From positions 5,027,001-5,091,000 of the forward strand of contig OX387199.1 in the NCBI GenBank assembly GCA_947561715.1: a stretch of 64,000 nt of DNA. Reading direction: 5' to 3'. Each line of letters begins with the position of its first letter. Position 1 is the stretch's first letter. Source of the DNA: Ascidia mentula (taxonomy: Eukaryota; Chordata; Ascidiacea; Phlebobranchia; Ascidiidae). Position numbers and translations under genes: made by a program. Shown in pieces: positions 35,001-44,895 of the stretch. Below the pieces are notes generated by a model, which was not told where the DNA came from, did not search any database, and saw nothing but the letters and a program-made list of their open reading frames with translations.

Positions 35001-36877
35001 AGCGCTGCGTGCTATGTCAACATTGGCATTTTGCGCTTCTGTATTGACATTATCAACCTCTGCCTCTTGTTGTCCGTTAAACGAACCACTCTCCATATCT
35101 TCCTCCTCTTCTTCAAGAATTGGCGCCATGACCGGACTCGAACATGCAAAAATCCCGTCTCCTGTGGTAGTCGCCAGACCAGCATCGTCAGCTACTTCAT
35201 CTGATTCATTTAAATCCCCAGTGGTGGCGTCACCAGTGCTGATGTCAGCGATTTCACGTTCGTTCCTTTGCATTTCTTCTTCCATGGCCATAAGTTGCAA
35301 GTGATATTCCAGCCCGTTCTTGCTCCTGCTGCTGTCACCGTTGTGCGAGGTTTCTTCGTCCATTTCGCCGTTTTCTTGAATACTGTCCAATGCAACTGCA
35401 GCAGCAGGTAGAGACTGAAACGCAAAAGTCTCGCTCACTTGTTGCAAAGCACAGGGTTCCATATTTCCAGGTGTACGTTGTTCACATTGACCAGCGCCTA
35501 ACTGTGCATTACATTCCTCTGTTTCTATAGCATCGGCCCTAGAAGTTGTATTTGCCTTCTGTAACCCAGTTACACACGTTTTTGCTTCGCTACCTACAGA
35601 TTTGTCGATTGAAAGTAGGCCGCTTATTGTGCGCTCACAGTCAACAACAATAGCCCCCTTCTCGTCGTTTGTTGACGTCACACTCTCCACGCTTGACGAA
35701 TCGCTGTCGCACGTGATCAAACTGCTGACGCTTGTGAGCAAAGTGGAACAGGTTTGGTCACTGCTAGAGCTCTCAGAAAGAGTATCCGAACTGCTATTGC
35801 CTGCAGGCGTATCGCTTAATTCCGAGCCGTCAATAAATCCGCCTTCTTTGCCCGCCTTTTTGTTACTAGTCTCGCAACAGGCTTTTATGAGATCGTCAAT
35901 CAGCTTGCGGGCGACATATCCCGGTGACACTTTTTCTGGAGTGTTTTTTGTTGGTGGTGGAACAGGTTTTGTACTTTCTTGCACGTCGGCGTCCCGCTTT
36001 TCTTTCAGTTGGGATTTATGGTCGCATAATTTATTGACTGTATCTCCGCCGAGTCCGACTGACCACAAGATGGAGTTAGAGTGCAACAGGGCATGTTTTA
36101 TGTCTGTTAAAACAAATACTTTTTTTCTTGATGTTTTCGAAAAAATATCTGTTATTTTTCGAATTGACAAGCGACCAATAGATAACCAACAGCAGTAATG
36201 CGCATGCTATTTGTTTGTTTGTTTAAGTTTCTAACGCATTGTTTTGCCAGTTTACTTACCAGTTTTTGGAACGTCTGTATTGTCATTGTCATCTTCGTCT
36301 TTTAATTTCCTGAAAAACAATATTTTTTAAACATTTGAAAAACCTACGTTCACTAAAATCATTAGGAGTTCTTTCTCAAGCACCAACTTTGAGGCGATGG
36401 TCATTTGCATTTGTCAACAAATTCAAATTCATTCTTAATCTTTCGCAGAATTATTTGAATTGATACCACGTTGTTTTTAAACGTAAAATTAAGAACATTT
36501 TAATGCAAATGGTATAAGATAAGAAATCAAACACGTGCAAAAAGAGCCATAATAATCATTGAGAACTACAGGCAGGGTGTACACGCTGTTTCGACCTGTA
36601 AGGTCTCATCTGTGTGCTAGTGTAAAAGCTAGCGCAGTGTCACAGTTCACAGCTGCACTGATGCGACGTTACAAGTCGAAACAGTGTGTACACCCTGTCA
36701 GCAGCCCCCGAGAACTCTAACAATTGTATTAGGTTGCTACGCATGCTGTAACACTTGGTTTCACCTCTTATATTTTTCGATGTAGATCGATGCAATCTTA
36801 ATAGCAGCAGACGCCCCCACATAAGTCACAACAGCCAGCAATGCGAAAGACGCAATATTGTTAACACTACCCGCCAT
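32011..36877 (-). CDS. Membrane-anchored acidic protein with an AKAP-like helix
   Basis: Exons: 36877-36765, 36309-36260, 36103-34212, then after a 1.97-kb intron 32238-32011 (stop at 32013-32011). All phases agree; about 760 residues. Residues about 8-30 (ASFALLAVVTYVGASAAIKI) form an N-terminal membrane anchor followed by basic KYKRKLK, as in tail-out mitochondrial or ER proteins. Residues 118-131 (VARKLIDDLIKACC) fit the A-kinase-anchor amphipathic pattern of paired aliphatic residues. The rest of the large exon is disordered, Ser/Asp/Glu-rich. The last exon begins GRTKCIEFFGNRPKE and ends KIYVKMWVH; I do not recognise it. AKAP1 shares the N-terminal anchor plus RII helix, but I found no KH or Tudor exons, so AKAP1 identity is unproven. 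The acceptor at 36924 implies a spliced or trans-spliced leader. The long frame also opens at 36170, but that start lies in the intron. Confidence 0.7.
33020..33123. repeat. Long near-perfect hairpin in the acidic-protein intron
   Basis: Arms 33026-33061 and 33082-33117 are 36 bp and perfectly complementary, around a 20-nt loop; with one mismatch they extend to 42 bp (33020 and 33123). The arm begins GCAGCTCTCTGTATGC. No terminal target duplication was seen. Confidence 0.9.
36545..36720 (+). repeat. Hammerhead-motif repeat, copy 4 (two inverted arms)
   Basis: Begins AGAGCCATAATAATC. The left arm holds a minus-strand motif (GAUGAGACC...GGUCGAAACAG). The right arm is on the plus strand: CUGAUGC (36658-36664), stem II GAC/GUC (36665-36677), GAAA (36678-36681), stem III CAG.GUG/CAC.CUG (36682-36697), UC with the cut expected after 36699, and stem I GCUGC/GCAGC. 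The arms pair over about 26 bp (GGTGTACAC). It lies in intron 1 of the acidic-protein gene. One core base is off (A to C). Confidence 0.7.
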
Positions 36878-36949
36878 GTCTAAGTTTAGTAGTTGTTTCC
36901 CTTTTATCAGTTGAATTAAATCTCTAAAACAAACAAATTTAAAACTCAA

Positions 36950-38659
36950 AATAAATTGATAACAATGTGTGATGGGTTTTGTTGTTAACCTGTTAAACCA
37001 ATATAAACCACAGTCGACATATTTGATATTGAAGTCGACATATATTTTTGTGTAATATTGTCATCCATACAGTTGGTTGTAATTCTAAAACCCAACAAAA
37101 ATATCATTGGGCGTCAAACACAACTTTTCGTCCTAAACTTTACGGGTGTTTAAAAAATTAAAGTGAGTTCAAACAGAACAAAACCTAACTATTCGCTGAC
37201 AACTTGCAAAAAGCCCTCACATGAGAAATGACTTTAGAATGTAAAATCCACTTGATATTACTGCGCATTTTGCTGCAATCGAAGCTTGCTTTGTTGGTGC
37301 TTTAATACGGTTGCTTGGAAAACTTGTTCGCGTGCGTGTTGCCTGGCAACGTTGAATAAGTCGCTGCCCAGTTTTAATATTTGACCTTCGACCGAGTTTG
37401 GCAAAAAGACAAATAAAGCTCATGTTTCTGAGTGCAAAATTGTGCTTTAATTTAACAACCGACTGAAAAACGACCATTAAACACTGCTATGTCTCTGTAA
37501 CAGTTGTCATGGCGGTGTACGGTTGAAACTCATTCAACCTTGAACTTAATTTTTGAAACTCATTGTATAAGTTTACGAAGCTTTAATTACAAATGTATTT
37601 GACACAACCAACTTGGCTTATTACATCACATAACTCGTGGGTCTATTTTATTCACTTTAATACGTTTTTTGCAGCATAACGTTCTTTGTACCAAAGTTCT
37701 GCATTCCTCAGATACCGCACAAAAACCTTAAATTTAGGACTAACTTTTATCAAACACTCACTAATGTGCGCCGGAAAAGCTACGTGATAACGATAAATAA
37801 TCAGACTAACAACGCCAACACTCCAATACTTCCATCTTGTACAGACATGAACGTTTCGTGCATCAATCCATCAATATGTTGTCGTATTCCGCAACATGTT
37901 TGTTTTCCTTTCGATTTTTTACAATCAGTCTGTTTTCTTTAATCCTGTGCTCGAGAACCCTCCGAAAGACTGCGGTGCAGATGGATTCATTTTTAGTTGC
38001 ATTGGATCGATCATGCTCGGGCAGTAACAAAGGATTTGTGAGGATTACGCGAAGAAAATTACTTTTTTCATTTATTTGTGTTCAAGGTCACCTTGACGAC
38101 GACCACGTTGTTGCTGCACTTTTGCAAGAATTGCTGTAAATAATCACTGTTCTTTTTATTGTGCGCAAATTAAAAAAGCGTTATCATCTGTTAAGCTTTA
38201 TAGTTTTGTTTGTTTATCACCGCACTGAACCAGATTACGTGAAGAATGACGTATGTGCCAAGGTTTTATTCCGCGCCAAAATTTTCCAGAATTTGTCTCT
38301 TAACATACTTTTGAAAACAAACCGTTAGGTGTCGTTGTTGAAGTTGGTTTCGAAGCTCATTGGACGATCAACCAGGACTTCAAGTCAGAATTAAAATTTG
38401 CTTGCAAGTTAGAGGCCTCTCCAAAATTACAATACTTTTTGTGAAAATTGAACCCAAAGATGCGACTTTATGTATAATCTGTTTGATAAATGTGCGCGCA
38501 AGTTTTGTCCGACTAATTTTTGGGTGTAAAATACAAAAAAAAAACTTGAATGAAATCCCAAGTGTTGCTAAAACACTTAAGATGAAAAGGTGGTTCCAGT
38601 TATCGTTACATATTTATCCCATATGGAAGAATGCCAATTTGTTGGCGGTCACGTGTATA
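36950..38659. other. Gene-free stretch
   Basis: AT-rich; GTCGACATAT occurs twice near 37013-37043. No exon is supported. A possible terminal exon near 38087-38139 (GHLDDDHVVAALLQELL then stop) is weak. Confidence 0.4.
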
Positions 38660-38667
38660 GTATAACG

Positions 38668-39037
38668 CAGTGCTTTTCAACCTGTGGGACCATCCGCACT
38701 GGTGTGGTGCGGATGGGCAACATGGTGCGGATGAGTGCGGATGACAATCGCCCGATAAAAGGCTATTTAGTCTAAGAATTGTTCATATTTGGTTACGTAC
38801 ACTAGCTTCAAGAAGCAACGCTAATCCTTCCCCTTTAATCGTCGGTAGGTTTCCAATCGTTTAAATTTCGAAACGTCCAAGAAAGGGCAATTTATCATGA
38901 AGCCTGGCTGTTGGTATTAGTTATGTACATCCTGGGTGTTCGCAAACATTTTATGCGCGGTTTGGCCGCATTGTGCGGATGAAACTTTCGTGTCACAGAA
39001 AAGTGCGGATAGAATTTAAAAAGGTTGAAAAGCACTG
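38668..39037. mobile_element. Non-autonomous hAT DNA transposon (MITE)
   Basis: 15-bp perfect terminal inverted repeats (CAGTGCTTTTCAACC and its complement) are flanked by a perfect 8-bp target duplication GTATAACG (38660-38667 and 39038-39045). GTGCGGAT or its complement recurs about six times near both ends, as expected for transposase subterminal sites. 370 bp with no transposase frame, so it would need a helper in trans. Confidence 0.93.
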
Positions 39038-39045
39038 GTATAACG

Positions 39046-42000
39046 CATTAATGAGGTCGTAATTCGTTCCCTGAAACTGATTCCAATTACGTTTTATTTT
39101 TTGTTTGGGGGCTCTGTAGCAGGGTTTGTTTCACGAAAATATCGGACAAAGTTCTTATGGTGCTGTGTTTGTTGCCACATAGTGACAGGGCTCGTTGCGG
39201 AGCAAAAACGCCGTGACTGTCGCTGAACGCATATGTAAATGGCCTGTAGCATTCAGCAAACAGTAGATGCGCTGGGTTGGTATGTGAATATTTTTAACGG
39301 TTGGCAAGCCTTGCATGGTAGTTGATTACATCTCTTAACGGGAGACAAGCTTGTTGTACCACAAAAATGTCGGAAGCTTTACGAAACGATCAAAGTGCGA
39401 ATCATTGTTCATTTACTCCGAAACTTTGATGTCACAATGTCCAAGTCACGTGTTTCATTTGTCCAATTAGATTCGGGCAAACGCATTTACACCCGGTACG
39501 TTTTGTTATCTTTTCTTGCAAGCACAGAGGCGCCACAAATCGGTCCTTTGTCCGAACTACAACGAAACGGAAGCCACTTAACCAACCGATAGGCGCCTGT
39601 CAAAAGCCCAATGATGAGATTGGCCGGTTCAAGTTTTGATAACGTCTGTCTGCAGCATGCTTTTTGTCACCTCAGTCACCTTGTGACAAACAACAACTTA
39701 GCCTACGTCACTTACGGCTATTTTGGAGTAAAAAACTTGAAATTCAACACTGTGTGAATTCAAATAATTGATAGCTTGGAGTAAAGTGGGTATTTTAGCC
39801 CGGTGTACATGAATAAATATGAGGAATATGTCCCGATTATAAATGCATCAATTCTTCTCAGAAATCAAGTTCATTGCAGTGAGGAAATACCGTTTACCAG
39901 CACATAAAATTCGCGGGAAATCCAATTCCACTTCAACAATCAACTTTGTGCCGTTTGCGTTCTAGAGCGGCAAGGCAACAATGCGCCTTTGTGATGCAAC
40001 AAACGCCTTCTGCGTTGCGTCTTTTTTATGCAATCATGTGTGACGTCGACCCATAGCAGAAGAGTTAGGGCTGAACTGCACGTCTTGTGATGTGACCAAC
40101 ACAAGGAATGCTGATGAATATAAATGTGCATTCATATTAGACAGCTGTTTAGATAAGGCTTATCAGAATAACTGACAGCAAGATAGTGAAATGTGCGATG
40201 TTGCTGTGATAACTTTGTCTGCAGTTGCATTTTTGACCTTTGTGTTGACTATTGGTGTCCTGTCTTGTTAGCGTTAAGTTGATTTGTGTGATTAAAGCAA
40301 CATAACTTTGACTGTAACAGAATATGTAACCCTCAGAAAAGGGCAGTGCTGTGATGTGAAGACCCTTTCGAAAATACGGAAGTTGGCGTAAAACCTGTGT
40401 TTAAGTGTAAAACTTTCTATGTCACCAAAGCAAATTAAACTACGTCCGTGAACGTTCTTCCTTTTCCATGTTTTTTTCTAGTTTAAGATTTATTGGTTTA
40501 TTACCTCAGCAACCCAATATGTTTCCAAACATTGCTAAAGGCTGCAATCATTTAGTAACATTGTTCGTAACAAACGTCGTTGACGAAAACACGGACTGGA
40601 AGTCTTTTCAGCAAGTAGTTTCATAGCTTTCATGAATCACGGGTGATCACAGGTTGCTCACTATTTGTTTATCCATTAAAAGTGGCTTTAAAAATCCGGG
40701 AGGTCGTTAAATCCGCACGCATCTGTGCTACGATCATCACTAACTACGTTAACCATAGCGCGTGCCCAGACAGGTATTCGCGGTACTTTTATGGCTTCAT
40801 CAGCCACGTGGTGGAAGTCAGGAAGTCTCTAATGGCTTCTGAATCGTTATAGCCCCGTTTTTATCACGAACGTTGGGGCTATGACCCATCGAGTAAACAA
40901 CGTGGATTGTTATGACACAATGTTATTTTGTTGCGCAATGCCTCCCTTATTGCCGCTAAGGAAGGTCATTAGGGTCATTTTAGCATAAGAGCACCCTCTC
41001 AAAATCTAAAGCCTTGTTATTGCCACCATAAAGTGTTTTGGATATAGCGTTAGCATGTTGTATGTTACGGGGTATATGAGTCCAACCAGCTTTAATCTTT
41101 AGAAATCAAACATGTATTTTGACGCGCGTGTTTTTAAAACTGAGAAATTACTTGATTTTTCAACTATATCACGCACGAAGTGCGCTTTTGGAAAGTGGTT
41201 GATTTCAAAAAGAAATATGTCCTCGCTTAACGGGGCCACGTGATGCGTTTGTGAAGGAGAGTTGAATGTCAAACTTTGAGGTTTTATGCAAATTGTTTTC
41301 CCGTTTGCGTTTCCGGTTGCCGCATGAATACCTTTGTTTCGACGGATGTTTGTTGAACTCCCGGCCTCACAAATTGCTCGGGGGCATTCGTGGTTCCTCA
41401 TTATTTTGCTTCCTGACATCGGAAGGTTTCAGGAAATACCCCTTTCTTATCGTGTGGCTCTTTATGCAAATGTATCGTGACAACAACATTTCCAACTGTT
41501 TCCCGAGCTTGTCGGTGATATGTTATTGTATCCAGACCACCTGTTTGTCCCAAAAATAAACTTCAAAATAATGCATTGGTTTGTTGTGTTATGTAACTTT
41601 GGTCATAACATGATAATTTCTGATACACCAGCTCTCTGCAGTTTCTTGCATTTATGCCGCGACTAAAGACGCTGACAGCAGAGTAAAATGCGCTATTACG
41701 GCGTTTTGATCAAGTTGAATACGCATGCGCATGACAAATACCCAGGTCAAATAGGAATCTCCAGGTTAACAGAAGGTTTACTGTATAACGACCGAATCAC
41801 CAAGCCTAATAAAAGTGTTTTTTTGCCAGTACGAGTTAAGCTGTATTTAACTGATGCTGACTTTGGCACTTTACGGCCTTTTAACAAAGCTTTGCTTATC
41901 CTGCCTACGAGGCTTGCGGGGCAAAAGTTCACGAACTGAATGCCGTGTGTTTGCTTTGCGTCGTGAATTCTTGATAACAAGGAACCGTTTCTATGTGTTG

Positions 42001-44070
42001 GAAACTTGAACCGCGCAAAGGCGGTTTTGTGGGTTAGGAAATTTCTGGAAGCTCAATCACTGTCACCTGTTTGTTAGAGCTGCGACTGATTTTGTGCAAT
42101 GCAGGTTGGCAATTTCTCCCTCAAAAGTCGTGCAAAAAACTATCAAACAAAGTTTGCAATCAAACGCTTTGCGCCAAACAAAAACATTACAGTTCAAACG
42201 CGAGTTAATTGTCAAGTTCATGAAAGCCTCCTATTTGCTTTGTGTTGGGAGGTTGTTGATATCGAGAGACCTTCTTTGTGTACAAGTCAAGGGCGTGCAA
42301 ACGCGGTTTAATTGTGGGTTGACAGGTTCGGAATATTCTCCACCACGGTGACACGTTTCTTAAACTGCCGGAGAAATTGTCTTCACAGCTTTCAATAAAC
42401 AGTTGGGGTATTTACTGTGAATATTTAATTTCCTGGGAAAAGGCTCGCTTTGGCTTAAGATAAGCGTGTGGTTGGTGAGGTTGGTTGCTGTTACAGTGTA
42501 TAGGAAAGATGGGAAATCACCCTTAATCGGAAGGATCAACTGTATTTTCCCCCTGGATAGGGTGAGTTGTAAAGTGTTTTTGTGCCACGATCAAACATCA
42601 CGCTTTGTTTAACAGGGCGGGAAACTTGCGTTACTTTATGACTGCAAGCATTGCTGTTTGTTTGTCGATAAAATTAGAACTGTGTGTACACTGCTTACAC
42701 ACTTAAAGAGCAGAAACTACTTTCTTCTCAGCTGGCCGTCCCAGGCAAGCCGTTTGTGTTTTATCAAGGGCAGACGGCAGTATGTGTTACAGGTTTGCGT
42801 AATCCTTTCTCTTTTCGTGTCAAAGTTTGTGTAACGTAAATCCGAATGTGTCTGTAGAATTTTACCGTTAGCCGGTTAAAAATGTATTTCATTACTCAAA
42901 CCTCCCGTCGCGCCGTTTCACGTCGTTTTAGCTGCCACCGGCAACTGTCCAGCGTTTTCCTCGTCTGGAAAGCCACCGTTACCAGACGAGACGCGCACCC
43001 AGCGATGTTAAAAATCCGCCTGAACAGCGTGTTATCGTTTATTGAACTTGACATTGATGTACTTTGTTGTGTTTTGCCTCGCGTAAGTGGATTTAAATCG
43101 CTGTTCGTTGCATCCTGACGGATGGCCTGTAATCAGTTACCTGCACCTGTGCTCTTTGATAATGCCCTTGCTTAAAATCTCGATAACGAAAACGTTGCTC
43201 TTTGTGTTTGCAATCTGTGTACGTGCGTGAGGCGAAGTCAGCGTGAAGTTTTAAAAGGTTTGATGCGGACCGGATGGTCGTGGGCTGCTGTGTTTACTGT
43301 TTGGAACTTTTCTGCGCGATGCAAAAGCAGTTTCCTGGCGATGGGACCATAAATTACACACGGGGCTGTGGGGTTACAAGGAATGGCTTTTAACTGTTGG
43401 GCAATTCGGCATCTGGCACCTTATAATTATGTTCCATAATAGGAAAGGTCGACGTCGAATCTTATCATATTATTCGTCCTTTGGCCGGAATGGATATTGA
43501 ACAATCGAATACAAAACTCCCAAAATGTTTTTTTGCGTTTTAGTCACCTTTACTAATACACCGGTACACAGATTCGTAGGCATACTTTATCTGCATACAA
43601 GTGTGCTTGCAGCATCGTTTATCCTTGCAGTATAAGTCAAGGGACAAATTGAAGAGTTTTCTTCGTATTGAAGGATGTACCTGAACATCGCACGTCAGAA
43701 AAAAGCGTATTTCCCCCATACGACTATCCACTTTCACTGTTTCGAAATACCCGAATCCACGAAAACTTTGACGTGACTTAAATACACCATAAAACTTTCC
43801 AAAGTTAAAACGAGAAATTCTGATTGGACGGTGTGGTCACGTGACCTTCGAAACAGAATCTTTTGCTTCGTCAGGTGTTTTTTCCGTCCAGGTCTGTGCG
43901 TCAATCCACGTTGTGCGTCACGTAACTTTCCAAGTTAACTAAAAACGTAAAATAAAAAAACTTGAGAATGATCCTTTCGCTTCCTGTGATGTTCGAATGC
44001 GATTATTGACGTGAAAAAATATCCCGTATTTTTTTTCTAGAAGTCGGTGACATGTTTTATTTATTTATTT
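39046..44070. other. Gene-free stretch
   Basis: Only short scattered reading frames without exon-like borders on either strand, and no RNA gene recognised. Moderately AT-rich. Confidence 0.4.
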
Positions 44071-44084
44071 TTTTGACCACAGGG

Positions 44085-44175
44085 ATTTGAACCCAAGATA
44101 TCCTGGACACGAGTCCCGATCAGGTTTTCTTCTTGGTATATGTGTCGGGCGCTTGGCAGATGTTGCCAATGCCAA
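44085..44175 (-). repeat. tRNA-derived SINE fragment
   Basis: Minus strand: TGCCAAGCGCCCG (A-box-like) and GGGTTCAAATCCC (B-box). The T-stem is imperfect and the A-to-B spacing too long for a plain tRNA. It shares its head with 60165-60245. Confidence 0.5.
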
Positions 44176-44573
44176 TGTTGCGGTGACACGTTTTCAGCAC
44201 GCAACGGTTGTGGGAGGAGGGTAGAGCGTTTTGTTGTACGATATAGCGATTATCGTTCCGCTTGATGTCCGGTGAAATCGAGAATCGGATGCAAATTTAA
44301 TAAGTGGCATCTTCTCTGTCGCCTTAGTGAATTAAGGCCAATTGATCGGGTTAAACGGATACAAGCGCCCTTAGCCTTGATAGGCGACGCCTAAAATTTC
44401 GACAATATTCAAATTCGACGTCTGAAAAGACTTTGTGACGACACAATTGTGATTGTTGCTGTCTGTGTTCCACCCTATAGTTGTCGGTGGAAGGGAATGA
44501 AGAAAGGTTCCTTTTGTGGTCTGTTAGTATTTGACTGGAAGCTTTGTGTTGTGTTCAGACTTGATAATGATGT

Positions 44574-44895
44574 GATAAGCAAAGTGGAGCCAATAATATG
44601 AATTGTGTAAGCTATACATACAGATGGCCAATGTTTCGACCTATAAGGTCTCATCAGTGCAGCTGGAGTGACTTTTAGACGACTTGTGGTGACTATACAA
44701 TCACCGTCATCCGTTGGGCACCAAACTAGGTCCAACCTAACGGAGAAAACAAGGTGGAAACACTATGGCCAAGCAATGATCAACCGATAGTGCCGTCAAG
44801 CCCCGTGTCACAATAATCATATGATAAGCAAAGTGGAGCCAATAATATGAGACCTAATGTAGGTCGAAACAGTGGTCATCTGTATGCAGCTTACA
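44574..44895. repeat. Hammerhead-motif repeat, copy 5 (most complete)
   Basis: Direct repeats of GATAAGCAAAGTGGAGCCAA (from 44574 and 44822) and inverted hammerhead arms enclose a 160-bp middle. The minus-strand motif at 44664-44611 has stem I AGCUGCA (44664-44658), CUGAUGA (44657-44651), stem II GACCU/AGGUC (44650-44638), GAAA (44637-44634), a short stem III (44633-44621), and UA at 44620-44619 with the cut expected after 44619. The right arm (about 44843-44890, plus) has stem II GACCUA/UAGGUC, GAAA, CAG/CUG, UA, UGCAGCU but lacks CUGAUGA. Confidence 0.75.

Noticed and set aside
36104-36170. Start codon of the 682-codon acidic frame at 36170
   Set aside because: A good acceptor at 36105-36104 and two upstream in-phase exons show this part is intron; the true start is at 36877.
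38087-38139. Possible terminal coding exon (GHLDDDHVVAALLQELL, stop)
   Set aside because: Protein-like composition but a poor acceptor tract and no partner exon on the same strand.
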